Positions 13,188-25,482 of a stretch of DNA of 64,000 nucleotides are shown piece by piece (the first letter of the stretch is position 1; every line of letters begins with the position of its first letter). Origin of the DNA: Blasia pusilla (taxonomy: Eukaryota > Marchantiophyta > Marchantiopsida > Blasiales); assembly GCA_050084515.1 (NCBI GenBank), contig CM114274.1, positions 40,300,001 to 40,364,000 of the forward strand, written 5' to 3'. The translations under genes and the position numbers were made by a program. The notes beneath the pieces are model-generated. The model was not told the DNA's origin, did not search any database, and saw nothing but the letters and a program-made list of their open reading frames with translations.

Positions 13188-14349
13188 AAAACAAAGGTAG
13201 ACAAGCATTTGCAGCAAAGGTCACGTGGTGCAACAGTGGACTTCAACGCCATATGAGGACTCCGGATTATGGTGAGAGAGAACACCACTCCTTGGCAGGC
13301 AGTAAGACTAGGCAAATTGACTCGTAAGCTATAACGTCAGTGGAGAGGAGATGATATGGGCTTTTCGGGGTGGAAGACACTTTACGCTGCAGAGATGTTC
13401 CACTTTCAACGAGATATACAGCACAGAAAGAACATATTGATGGCAAAGAGTGAGTTGCCAAGCTCTGGGTGCTCTCGATATCCAAATGTTTGAGCTACAA
13501 CAAACTAACCAGCACACATATTCGCCACACGCTAACGAGACTCCTCTTCTGCGATGGGAGTTGGAAGCAGAATGTATTAACACTCTGTCAGGAAACACAT
13601 TCTTGGCAAGCAGATCTCGGAAAATCCTTCATGGCTGTCCCGATCCTTTATGCCCGCTTTCATGGACACGAGATAACTCGAATAGTCACTACCATGCTCA
13701 GCGCACTAAGAGGACGCGTCTCAGAACATCACTACAAAGTTCTTGGGTAGGCTGAAGAGGCCCACGACGCGATTGAGGTAGGAGCGAAAACAAAAAAAAA
13801 TGCAAAGATGTCGTGTAGCAAGCACAAACGAATGAAAGAAACGAATTGAAAGAAGTCTGGCCTGAATTCGGATGAAAGACCGCATGCGATAGATGCATCC
13901 TGATCATAACCGAATATAAAGATTATGGCGCATGCACATTCGGCTCAAATGCTCGTTTGGAGAAGACGCACCTTATTTCCAAAGTCCTCAAGCACCTCAG
14001 TGTCCCTAAACCATGTGTCCCCCCGAAGTCCACCTTGGACTATAATCGAGCTCCTTCTAAAAACCTACCCCTACTCTCTCCCTCTGCCAAACCCCTTTCT
14101 CCGCCTCCCCCTTTCTAATCTACTCCTGCAACTGACCTCTCTACCAATTCCTGTCAGTTCAGATCAGTTAAGAGACCGGGATCTTCTTCGAAACTCCGTC
14201 AAAGTCCTAACAAACGAGCCACCTATGAATCCCGTTCGAGCAACCGCACAGCACTCGCGACGAAAAGTCTTCCACTCGTCCTATACCTCCAACTACAGTG
14301 CGACGATTGAACACCTCTTCCTCCTCTGAGACGCGTGATCTTCACTCTC

Positions 14350-14359
14350 GCGCGGGAAA
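14350..14359 (-). promoter_or_regulatory. E2F-type site
   Basis: GCGCGGGAAA on the plus strand is TTTCCCGCGC on the minus strand, a full match to the plant E2F consensus TTTSSCGS. It lies about 1.17 kb upstream of the RBR start codon, a reasonable distance if the 5' UTR is spliced. Plant RBR genes are known E2F targets. Confidence 0.5.
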
Positions 14360-14565
14360 CGCTAAATGATACATCACTCGGCAGTAGACATTTGCGTGCC
14401 CGGCCCTCTCCGTCTGATGTTGTCTGCTTGATTCTTCACCCCCAGCTAGAAACTCTTCCTTGCTGCTTCAGCTGTCGGGAAAAAATTGCATCACTTCCTC
14501 TTCCTCCTATTGTCAGTTCGCCCGCGCGCCCGCCCGCCCCTCCGCTCGCCGGTCCGTCTGTCCTC

Positions 14566-14592
14566 CCCGTCCGTCCGTCCGTCCGTCCGTCC
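14566..14592. repeat. (CCGT)n microsatellite
   Basis: Consecutive CCGT units within a longer strip of C-rich sequence. It accounts for the repetitive open frames on both strands around it. Confidence 0.85.
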
Positions 14593-15008
14593 TTCCCCCC
14601 GCCAGCGTGACTGTGATTTTTCACCTTTCACCGCGACTTACCTCCTCTCTCCCGTCCGCCTGTCTCCCGCCCGCGCCTGGCGTCACCGTCTCCCGGCGCC
14701 CATCGACCATCCATATCCAGGCCACCCTGATCTGGTTTCGTTAAACTTCCTGATCGTTTTGTCGTTACTGATTAGAGAACTAACCACAATATCGACTGCT
14801 CGCTTCGCGGTCAGCACGTATGTGCGGTAGCTCCGACATACGGTACAGTGCCAGTGATTTCCTCTTGGATTCGAATCTTCGCTCTTAAGTTAACGCACCA
14901 ATATCGTGGTGCTGGCTCATAGGCTTTACTTAAGCTTCCTAACCTTTAAGATATTCCCTTCTCGTGTATGTGTTACGTCCACGTTGTGCGCTTATAGCGA
15001 CCCTTATT

Positions 15009-15016
15009 TTTCCCGG
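15009..15016 (+). promoter_or_regulatory. Second E2F-type site
   Basis: TTTCCCGG fits TTTSSCGS. It lies at the very edge of the GC-rich region, just before composition drops, so it may be promoter-distal or chance. Confidence 0.3.
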
Positions 15017-15050
15017 TGAATGTCCGTGCGATGCACGATTTTTTAAGAAT

Positions 15051-17332
15051 CGTGGAAGAGTAGACGAATTTTGCATATTTTATGTTCTAATTCTTATAAA
15101 CTACCCTAAATGTAAGTCCTCATTTTTCTACTAACGTATGTCACCGTGTGTTTAAATTATTTCTTATATTTAATTTTTTAAACTTTAAATTTTTATTTTC
15201 AATCAATTTTGAGTGATGGTATTGGTTAGAAAGCAACCGATCCTAATGGTTAAAAGAGTGGAAGGTTAAGAAGAGAGGAATTTGCAAAATGAAGGGGCAC
15301 TCTATGATGATATTATAGATTATGTGGTACTTCACTTGAGTATGCATCTTCATAGTATAACACCAATATACTACCATGCACGTGTTCAATAACCTTCCAT
15401 CATTATTTTTTAAAATTTGCATATGTCATTTTAAATCAATTTCAAATGAATATATTGTTTTAAAATAGCGGTCATATTAGGTAAAAGTGTGACGAGGAAA
15501 GGAGTTTGCAAACTGAAGGAATATGAGAATATTATGTCTAATGTATGTTATTATTGAAAAATATCTTGTCATCTTTCAAAATTCTCTCCTCTTGACACTT
15601 GACAATTGCCTTTTGGGCCAATATGATCGTTTGAAATTGGTTTAAAATGAAGCTCAAGAATTTTGAGAGTTAATTATCACTTTGGGAGCTAATTTAAACT
15701 TGTGCATTGCACGGGCTTACACTAGTTGGGCCATTAAAAAATACACTAGTAAATAAGTAAAGTTCTTTTCCTTCGTTCGGCCTCGTGACCATTTGTTTAT
15801 TCGTGTTGAACCATTCATCCATATTATTATCTTAGAACCGTATTTCGCATTGCTTTCCATAGGCATCGATATATGAAAAATTTAATTAATTCAAGCTTGC
15901 AATCTATCTCACGTATGTTAGGATCATTTCAAAGTCTATTGTGGGATTCGCTCAAGTTATTAGGTCACATTCTAGTGTAATAATGGATAATTTGAACTAC
16001 CCAACATTATCCATGTATTGCATTAAGCACGAACTGGTATTTTCATAAGAGCATGATTGATGCACATATTTTCAAACATGAATAAAATGGAGGTTGTCCA
16101 TAATACAAGTATGTGTTCAAGAATCACGTCGTGTAAATATGGTTCATACCCTTATTCGAAAGGAAGTCGAAAAGTATAATCTTCTACATAACATGTATAT
16201 TAGAATCAAATCTAATTCTCATCGTAGTCATATAAAATCATAAAAGAAAATGTATTCTCCCAAATCAATTATTCTTAATATTTCTTCATAAAATCGAAAT
16301 CTGACTTTCGTGCTTATGTCATCGACATCTCTATTTGTGGGTGTCAAAATAGCCATATCTCTTAAAAATTTTATGTTATGAAATAATTTAGGATCATTGC
16401 AATAAATAGTATTCATAAGATCATTATTCTTCTTACACTTAATGATCGTACACAGTGGAAATTATATAAAATCGTCTCCCAAATCAAGTTGCAAAGGTAT
16501 ATTACTCCTCTCTCACCTTCAATGGAGTAATGGTTCAAAAGAATATATGATAGATCCCACCTTAAAATTTTAAAGTGTTCGATGCCACCAACTTGCTTAT
16601 TCACTTGCACCATTATAGCTAGATGCTATTTGAAATGCAAAATTATAAGCTTAAACACAAGTAAGGAAGCAAACACTTAGAAGGCCCACACCTGAAATCA
16701 ACAACTTAAGGAATGCATGAGACTTCTTAAAGAGGGGAAATTATATTCTTCCATGCTTACAACACATCAAAAAATGTGAGTTGGGGAACTTTCTACACTT
16801 GACCTCTTTCACAATTCCAATGTAGGGCATGGCATGATGAGCATATTTCCATCATATAACCAAAAGTATGACCATCACTTGTACAATTCAAACTCCCACG
16901 TAGCTATAGATTTTGTACGTCGCTTTCTTTAAAGTTGCACATGTGTACAATACTAAGTAACTTGTCGACTTTAACACCTCTATGAATATTGAGCGTATAT
17001 CTACTATATAATTTATAGTAGATACATATGACATAATATCATGCTCCCTGGAGCAACGATGGTGACGACAACAACAACGATATCTTTGTTTATAGGTACA
17101 AATATTTTGGATAATTCTACCATCGGGGGAGTATAAGCATATGGTCACTCATAAGAAGTTCAAAATCATTCCCAATACATATTTTTATGAGTAATATGTA
17201 AGTTTTTTAGTAATGGTAATATCATGGATACATAAGTAGGCACCTCAACTATATGAAGCATGAAACCATACTAAGGAAATTAACCTCCACCATCTCAATC
17301 CAAGTTTTTAAATATCCATAATTTTAGGATCA
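15051..17332. other. AT-rich intergenic sequence, nothing recognised
   Basis: Composition falls sharply at about 15.05 kb. Many TAA/TAG stops in all frames and no recognisable domain, RNA gene or terminal repeat. Confidence 0.55.
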
Positions 17333-17337
17333 AATTT

Positions 17338-18325
17338 TTTCGTGTGCTTACTCATCTTGAACGTCAATCTTTAGTGTAGCAGAAGCGTACATTGAGTAGG
17401 ACGCGATCTCATCGCAGATCTGCACCCAAACACACTTATGTTAGTCTGGTCTAGGTTAGTCAGCCTTCCAACCCATCGAGTCTCAACTTGGCACCTCATG
17501 AAGCTCAACCTTCTCTAACTCCTAGCTTCCCAGCACGGGCAACTCTTTCGAGACTTAAAACGGCGTATGCGTACCTAGCGGCCCCAACCAATCTAATGGA
17601 CCTCGCATGAGCCCCCAAACCAAGACCCAACTAAATGAGTTACAGGTTGGAATCCAATAGGGACCTGTGATCCACTCTATTGGACTTGGTTTGGGTTTCG
17701 AATCCCAACGCCAAAACTCCATATCCATTCCGTGCCCTTGGGTCGCCCCGCGGTGCCCCAAAGTGGGGTTTGAGTCCCAAGCATTCTTGGAGACCTTCCC
17801 CCTTGCTAATACTTATGGATATCTCCATCCTCCCCCTACCTTTGGGGAAGGGACACTCGGGCCCCTCTTTTTGGTCCTCAATTTAACTCCTCGTACAACT
17901 TTTTTTGGCTAATATCTTAAACTATACTTATGCATTTGCTGAGATTATTGATTTCTTGGAACCATCTTTGCATAAGCTTTCCAATTCCATCTTTCTTTTC
18001 CCAAATTCATCTTGAGACTAAAATTTAGGGTCCAAAATACATTCAAAACCCCAAACATTGGTCATGTTCCAAACTACATTCTCACCTCTTTGGCAACCAA
18101 CCTTATTCCTAGACTCAACTTCTCTCAAGTGCTAGTTCATGTTTGGTCCAGGTTTCCTAGTCAATACCATAAGCATATGAAATGCTCAACCTTTTTCGCG
18201 TTTCATCTTTTGTGTTTCTTGCGTTTCTTTTAAGAGATCACTCCAACGTGCAAACCATCCTAGCATTGGCCCGCTGTAATTCAAATGTTCCGCTTGCCGC
18301 TCGTTTGGTTATGATGGTCGCCACA
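17338..18325 (+). mobile_element. Solo LTR, family A, copy 1
   Basis: About 988 bp related to the copies at 27.5-29.0, 33.9-34.8 and 40.2-41.2 kb. It starts TTTCGTGTGCTTACTC (aligned with TGTCGTGCGCCTACTC of copy 2, so the TG has mutated to TT) and ends GGTCGCCACA. Five-base direct repeats AATTT flank it exactly (17333-17337 and 18326-18330), the hallmark of LTR insertion. Shared internal phrases include GATCTGCACCCAAACACACT, AATGGACCTCGCATGAG and CCCTACCTTTGGG. No internal retroelement sequence belongs to it here, so it is a solo LTR. Open frames inside it are accidental. Confidence 0.85.
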
Positions 18326-18330
18326 AATTT

Positions 18331-20214
18331 AGATTCATAATTAAGAGAAAATGCAATAATAGGTCCAAAGTAAGAATAATGAGGAACAAACAGTCTTGTA
18401 ACAAGTACAACACTCAATTAGTGGATTTTCCTCAAGTACTATAATCATTGGAATAGCTTGAATGGTCTCAATAATATAAGTTCATGTGTATATGGTCTAC
18501 ATGCTTAATATAACCTTCTTTTCTTTAATACTCTCTATGATAGGCATAATTTTTTCATTTAGAAGCACCAATTTCTCAACATAAATAACTCATTTTCTTC
18601 TTTGTGTCTCTCCATGTAGCATGTTTTGAAAATCACGAAGGTATATATTATTTAATGGAATAGGAAGTTTGGAACATATTTGATGATGGAAATAGGTTTA
18701 GTAGACACGCAATCAAGATGTGTGTGTGTGTGTATGTAATATGAAAAGAATGGAAATAGAATAAGGAAGCAAGTGTTGGAGATGTTTGAACACACTCTTG
18801 ATGCTCTATTAATCTCTACTTCATTAATTTCTCAACATGAATAAGATACTTTCTTCTTTGTGCCTCAACACGTAATATTTTTTGGAAATCACGAATATGC
18901 ATTGGATGCAATGACATGAGAAGTATGAGGAATGTGAATTGAACAAAAATTATGTTGAGCAACATTAAAGTATATTACACCAGCGGAAATTAGTAAGAAA
19001 GAAAGTGAAATAAATAAATCGACTTACGCAAAAGATGTTTGAATCAATGGAGTGTGCATATGTTGTCTCTTGATTGATCTATGAGAGAGTAGTAGATTTG
19101 CGATATCACCAAACACACTTGTATCCATCACCAATGATATTTGTATCAATATTCGATATGTGTATTACACGCATTGCAACTCAATTGACAACAATTGGAA
19201 ATGTTGCTTTGTTGATGCCAAAAAAAAATCAATCTTGTATCCTACCAAAAATGATTCCAATAAAAGAAATCGTAAAAACTCTTGGAGAGAAAAAATGGAA
19301 GCATCTTTTTTTATGGGGTTAAAAAAAGAGTGTAAGATTTATTTCCTACTAATTTCCATATAAAACAAGCTCACTTTTAATCATAGCCATCCTAGTGGGA
19401 GACAAATCCACACAATTTACATCTAGTTAGATCATCATGATCATCCTCATTGGATGCATTTTGGTTGTTGGAGGTCAAATGAGATTGGCGCTTCCTTCAC
19501 TGATTGATTTATGCTAAGCTTGATTGATTGATGGGGATGGGACTGTTCAAGCACATCATGGACTTTATCTGCTCCACTATCTAGGTTAGCTTGTTCCAAC
19601 TCATCCTTGCTTGTAGCAACTTATTCGTGCTTATTTTGACATCATGTCTATTAGTCCGTTGATATTGCTATTTATCCCTACGCGTTGCTATTTAGTCCGT
19701 TGATGTATCTACTATCGTTGCTCGTTGCGTCCATATGTTTGGAAACTTGTATGCATTTTGTGCTCTCACTTCTTTTTTGTTTTCTAACATCGTTCACGCT
19801 GCTTTGTATGGCTCTTATTGCATTTTTTCCTAGGTTGTTCATTATGTGGTTAGCTTAGTGTAGCTCTTCTTTCCCTTAATTGAATTTCCTACTTATCCAA
19901 TTGTTATCTTTTGACATTACTAGGAGTAGCGCTTCAAGGAGTTTCTTCGTGTAAATAATTGGGTTGTAATTTGAGGTCAATGAGTGCTGGCTAGGTAAAC
20001 TCATAGATTCAAGAAAATGATCAAGTCTAAATTTATTGTTATGCATTTCTAAGTGTAGAGTTTGGAAGTTATTAAGTATGCGCATCGATAAGTCCATGAT
20101 ATGGACTAGACCATTGTTACGGACTTTCCATTCATCCAAGATTAACACAAAAGTTGAGTGGCCACACAAGGAATGGCAAGAAATAGGATCTTAATTAACT
20201 TCATTTTCTTATTC
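18331..20214. other. AT-rich sequence, no gene recognised
   Basis: No domain recognised. A minus-strand open frame of 97 codons at 19876-20169 has no family similarity I can name. Short TG repeats occur near 18.72 kb, and the phrase around 18.57 kb about hedging CTCAACATAAATAA/CTCAACATGAATAAG recurs near 18.83 kb, a weak local direct repeat. Confidence 0.4.
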
Positions 20215-20229
20215 ACACGTAATGGAATG

Positions 20230-20706
20230 TGTCACATCTTAGTTAGATGACAAGTAGAGTTCTATCGTGTCGACGACATAGAGGGTTAGCATGTTTTCTA
20301 GGTGTAACTTCGTCCTTAGATGTCGGATGAGGTTGGCAACAAACCTGTTGGATTAGGAACGTCGTTTCCAGAAAATTTCCTATTTTTGTCTTTGTCAACC
20401 GTAATGACCTATTGATCGGGTCAAGGGTCATCCGGTAACCTTTGCACTTAGGTTACTAGTGGGATGGCTACTCTAGGGGAAGAGCCTTTTGGCTCTTTCC
20501 AAGGCTATAAGAGGGAGGAAGTTCACTTTCTCAAGCCATCTTTCTTATGTTGGGCCTTAGGAGCACTTGTCTTGTTTTGTGTGTTGTAAGAACTAGGGTG
20601 CTAGCGTCCGAATTCCCTCATAGAAGAGGATGGATGTGGCTCGATATGTTGATGTAGATTCAAGAGTGGAATTGGCCGTATGAGCCATTTTCATTATAAT
20701 TTTACA
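20230..20706 (+). repeat. 5' LTR of the gypsy element
   Basis: Aligns with 31523-31990: shared TGTCACAT start, TTAGATGTCGGATGAG, GGGTCAAGGGTCA, GCCTTTTGGCTCTT, GGCTATAAGAGGGAGGAAG and TATGAGCCATTTT. The GGCTATAAGAGG phrase is a likely TATA-type promoter box. It ends near TTTTACA. The first 120 bp or so of the 3' LTR have no counterpart, so this copy is truncated or diverged on its left side. Confidence 0.82.
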
Positions 20707-21362
20707 TGAGAAAGATGCAAGGGGATAGGGGAATTTGTTATATGCAGGTAGGCAAGTGAGTTGCCTAAGTGGAGGAGCCCCTTGAGACGCTGGTTGATGT
20801 TTGTGTTGTCAATTTATTTTTTTGTACGGTCGTGCATGGAAGCAATGTATGTGTTTCTCATATTTTTCTAGCTAATGCGGGTTGATATGGGACAAAAACA
20901 AAGTGTAGCGTAGAGTGTGGTAGCAAGTGAGTGTCGAAGGGTGAGTGGCGCATGTTGGGAAAGAGAGGAAGAGGATAATTTTAAGTCACACCGCTATTGG
21001 GGGGCTATCAAGTAAATGTGATTGTGGATACGGTGAGATTGCAGTGTAGTTAGTTAGAGTAGACATACAGGTATGTAGTTTGGATAAATGGTAGGAAGTT
21101 GAATATATGCACATTAGGTCGTAGATAGTGGGGAGTGATGAAGGGCAGCCATGTAGCTACCGTAGGCACGTGGATGGTGCAATAGCTTACGGGTAACCAT
21201 AAGATTGGCTCACACTTGCAAGGAATGCCAAGGTGTGACAAGGGCAAGTGGTGAGGGCTTCTCTGGATGTGATTTCCCGTAACAAGCATGATTTGGGCAG
21301 AGGATTGAGAACATGTTTTTGAAAGAGAGAATACTTGGAATACCTAAATACAAGAGTCAATG

Positions 21363-21418
21363 ATCTCTTGCCACACAATTCTCCAAGCGGAAGCTGGGAG
21401 AATTGTGTGGCAAGAGAT
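21363..21418. repeat. Perfect inverted repeat, 22-bp arms
   Basis: ATCTCTTGCCACACAATTCTCC and its exact reverse complement, loop of 12 bases (AAGCGGAAGCTG). Lies in the unassigned part of the gypsy element. Confidence 0.9.
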
Positions 21419-22699
21419 GGGGGCTGCGCATAGGGTCGCATGCCCAAATGTTGACGGAAGGAGGAGACGCACGACTAGGGTGTTAGTGAAGTGGGTCGGG
21501 AAGTAGGAAGGTGGAGCTGATTGTATAGATAGATGCGGCCTCCATAGGGTTTTGTGCCCGCTCCCGTGGTGAATTAAGGAGCCGTGTGTGCTTCAAGAGT
21601 CAAGGTCAAGGAGCGAAGGGGATGGACTAAAGTAACGTAGTCGTGGTGTAGAAAAAGGGGATGGGGCTTCAGAGGTACGTGCAAGGTAGAAGGGAGGTTG
21701 CTCAAGAGTTGGTAAGGATAAATGAGTTCCAAGAATTATATATAGAAGGTGCACATGGCACAATGCAGGAAGGAGAAGGAGTTCTCAAGGGAGGAGCTAC
21801 GGATACTGGGAGTATAGAGTGCGCAGATTGAGAATTGAATGCGTGGGTGTAGATTGGAGCCAATGAAGCTATATAATTACAAGTCACGTATCCATAGATG
21901 GAGTTGTAATTGGCGACACCCATGTGTAGTTAGGAGCAAGGGTGCAGGAGAGGGGCTAGAGTTGTTCTGATAGGTGCGGACGGATGGGAGCGGCTTGAGG
22001 AGATTCTCGTGCTGCGGAGGTTTGTGCACTACATGTCAATGTTGAGTATGCAATAGAGTCATGGTGTGCATGTTCAAGTTACCCATTTGAGTCCCTTTTC
22101 CAATACTTATCTTGTGTCATTGAGAGTGTTGGGTATCGGGTAGAGCTTAGGCTAGATAGGTGTAGCGATGGTGACGAGTGTAGACTTCTTGCATGTGTAG
22201 CATGTTGTGGATATAGGGCCGTTGCCCAAGTAGGGGTTGTGTGTATGGCCCAAGAGAGAGTGCTAGTAGCTTAGGTGAACTAGTTCGAGAGACTCAAGGT
22301 GAGTCCGAGTGTTGAGTGTGCGTGAGGTTGGGTGTGTCATCACAAGATTAGCATTAGCAAAGGTCCCTCCGGCGTAGAGCGAAAGCCTTATGGCCCAATC
22401 CAAAAAGAGAAATGGAAAACCATAATTGGGAAACCCTAAACAACTTTGAGGTTATACGCGCCAACCATAGGGTGGGCAGGAATAGGATAGGGCAAAAAGT
22501 TCAAAACTGTTTTTTTCTCGGGAGCAAGGGAATGAAGTATCAAAGGTTCGACGTGAGCTAGTGAGGAGTGTGGGAGACTCTTGGTGAGTCTAAGTGCTTG
22601 AGCATGTGAGGCAATGTTGTCATCACAACATTCTTCCACGTTTTGGAAGACAGGGGTAGTGGTAGTGGAGTGAGGTATCGAGGGGTTTTTAGTGGGGGG

Positions 22700-24600
22700 G
22701 CACCCGACTCCCATCCGTGGTTGGATCATCATCATTGGATAGTGGGTCTAATGACAAGATTGCAGACAGAGACAATATCACATGGAGGGAGATGGACGAC
22801 ATGAGACATCCGGGCATGAGTTATTTCTCGAGTGCGGTAGATACCATCGACTTAGACGATTTCATCCAAGAGCTCACACATGGTGCAACTTGTAGGAGTT
22901 ACAAGTCCCTATGTGGTTGAACCCTTTCGTGTCATGGAAGGGTTTGTTCCAACATTTAGAGGGTCCTCTAATGGATGACTACATGGAGTTCCAATCTTTA
23001 CACTCGGTAGAGGTAGATGTCTGGAGGATATGTTAGGCTCCAGGGTATGTGTCCACTAGTGGCCGTAAGGCATATGGTGGAATAGTGAGAGGGGAGAGAC
23101 CTATACCATCAACCCTGGGACTAGATTGAGATAAAGGTAGTCAGGCTGGTAAGGTGGCAAGACCTCTGGTGCTAAAGCACCCCTTAGTTTTAGTCCTATA
23201 GTGGATTTATTTTGACAATTGGGGAGGAGCTACAAGGGCTTGCGAACCAACAAGCTGAAGAGTCTATGGGATTTTCAATAGAGATCAGGTGAGAGCATGA
23301 GAGAGACCTTCACGTGCATGCAAAAATTGATAATTGCCACATCTGGAGTGATTGAGGCGCAATAAGTACAATATTGGTATGGGATTCTAGACCAAGAGCC
23401 ACGGAGGAAATTTTGAGATCCAATGTTGCTTCACACGGCCAAGCTCATATTAAAGGTGGTCTTCAAGTTGTTTGAGCACATGGGTGAGGAGAAGTTGGTG
23501 ATCATAGCATTTTCTTGAGATTCAACGGGTCTGCGAATAGCAATTGCCCCACATGTGCCCCATTATACACAAGTACCACGAGAGCAGGCAAGTGTGTTCA
23601 AAGAGCAAGGTAGGTATTGTGAGTCCACGAGGCAATAACTCGTACTAACATACGTTACCCAATAGGGACGGGCGATGCCCTATTGGAAATTTGGTGGGCC
23701 CCATACGTAGAGAGATTGCATGGTAGAGGGTGAGGGCGCCTCCGATTGCTCAAGCGCCATCTAAGATGGCCCCATCATAGTTGCAATATTAATGTGACTA
23801 CTGCCATCAATATGGTCACACCAAAGATAGGTGTTTCGATCTTCTTTGAGAGGCACATCCACAGGTTCATAGGCTGAAGGCTTGGGGGCAATCGTATTGG
23901 TGGCGGTCATGGTGGTAGAGGTTCACCAATTGCGTGAGGAGATGGAGCGTATACTCCATAGGTGATATTTCTCTCACACATTGATTATTTGGAGCAGAGG
24001 ATGGAGGCCATGACAATGACACAGATAGGGATGGAGCCAAACCCAAGAGCATCCACGTTAGGTGGCGCTTCCACTTCTTATCAAGATACAGGAGAGGATA
24101 TCTGTGGCATGGGGTTTATGAGTAGTGCAATTCAAGTAGAGGCTGTTGCAGTAGTGACTTGAGGTGCTACGAGATTGACCGAGCCATCAAGAGTTGGGAT
24201 AGAGATAGATCCACAATAGGGAACAAATGGGCAACATGCTAGGGTTCCCCAATTGTTTACCTTGTCGAAGGCATTGCATACACCATCAATGGTGCCTAGA
24301 CAATGAGCAATGCCCATACACAAGATAGGTGCGTCAACATCACGAGGAGTTGGAGAGACGACTCATATGCTGACTCGGGTGGAGCTTTTATCGACCTCAT
24401 TATTGAAGGTGGCCATCAAGGAAGCAAGGCTCCATTGTTGTTCATTATGGACTTGGCGACAGTGGGATTTGAACTAGCCGAGGTGTTTTGATTGGATGCC
24501 ATGTTGTGTGAGTGTGGAGAGGTGGCTGCCTCTTGTTCAAAGGTGGTTGATGAGGAGGTGGTAGACTTGCCCTCGGAGAATGTGCTCGAGATATCCTCCA
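22700..24600 (+). pseudogene. gag remnant of the gypsy element
   Basis: Coding traces with stops and shifts. The frame around 22.72-22.92 kb is open for 67 codons, and the segment near 23.2-23.3 kb (ELQGLANQQAEESMGF in translation) aligns with the better-preserved gag of the copy at 43.6 kb (NYQGLWTEKLRSIHDFHR). It lies between the 5' LTR and the protease-like region, the normal place for gag. No zinc knuckle could be seen. Confidence 0.5.
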
Positions 24601-24699
24601 TTCAATCATAGCAAATTATGGTAGCAAAGTTGGTGGATATGCTAGCTCGACCAGCCATAAAGCGAGCCATGGTAACACGAGGTCTGGTGTTGTTGGATA

Positions 24700-25090
24700 A
24701 TTGAGCTCAAATGTTTTTCTTAGTTAGTATGACATGAATAATGTATCACCGCAACACATCCTACTTGATTTGGGAGCACAACCCTTGATGTCAAGAAAAA
24801 CGGCGTGTTTGGAATTGGGATTAAGGAAAGGCGACATTGAGGTTTATCCCTTTTAGATACTTACATCTATTGGGGGTGTTTCATCCACGCAATACATGAC
24901 TCGACAAGATATAGTTATAAGATTCTATCCAAAGCATGCGATAAATAGTGCTATGGTACGTACACGTGCGACTACGACACCAATAGAGTTATTCAATGTA
25001 TTGGTGGGGAGTCCGGATGGTGTATATCCAATGGGATTTATCCCGGATTTTTGGGAGGAGACCTTTGGTTATCGGCCAAGATGGCGATGA
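24700..25090 (+). pseudogene. Protease-like segment of gypsy pol
   Basis: The final part reads FNVLVGSPDGVYPMGFIPDF followed by a WEETFGYRPRW stretch. This resembles the end of retroviral-type proteases in gypsy elements of green algae and early land plants, where a VLLG motif is followed by YPLGF and a WTET..YRP stretch. The catalytic DTG upstream cannot be recognised, and several stops interrupt the frame before 24.9 kb. Confidence 0.5.
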
Positions 25091-25482
25091 GCTGATGACC
25101 GGATGAGTCAATTATCCATGCAATCTACGAGAAGAGGTGGTCGACCACGTGACAATACGGTGACCAGATTGGAAATATTCAAAAGTGGTGTCACTTGGTT
25201 AGGAGAGTTGTTGGAGGGGAACACACATATGGAGGAAATTCCGGTAGCGGATAGTTGATGGAGAGACATGTAATGACGTGTGTCTCGTCTCATGTTGTTG
25301 TGACCTCTTTACCGTTGTGGGGCACAAGTCGTGATTTATAGAGGAGTGCTAATGACCTCTTGAGGCAGGCATGGAGTCATGCCTTTATCCAAGAGTAGAG
25401 AGATTGAGGTGATGATTGAGTTTCATAAGTGCAGACTTTAACACCATTGGATACCATATCCGTTCTGTGGCAGTGTCTATAG

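Larger units (their letters stand above)
13188..15050 (-). promoter_or_regulatory. RBR upstream region, GC-rich
   Basis: About 1.85 kb between the RBR start and the AT-rich transposon block. It is clearly richer in G+C than the sequence to its right and contains a pyrimidine-rich strip and CCGT repeats at about 14.5-14.7 kb, as is common around plant transcription starts. The long open frames on the plus strand here (about 13.4-14.8 kb) follow from base composition and show no family motif. Two E2F-type sites are listed separately. Confidence 0.5.

Noticed and set aside
13925-14830. Several plus-strand and minus-strand frames of 90-134 codons upstream of RBR
   Set aside because: They follow from C-rich composition and overlap each other in different frames; no family motif or splice logic.
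20707-20800. Primer-binding site after the 5' LTR
   Set aside because: No stretch complementary to a plant tRNA 3' end could be recognised, so none is called.
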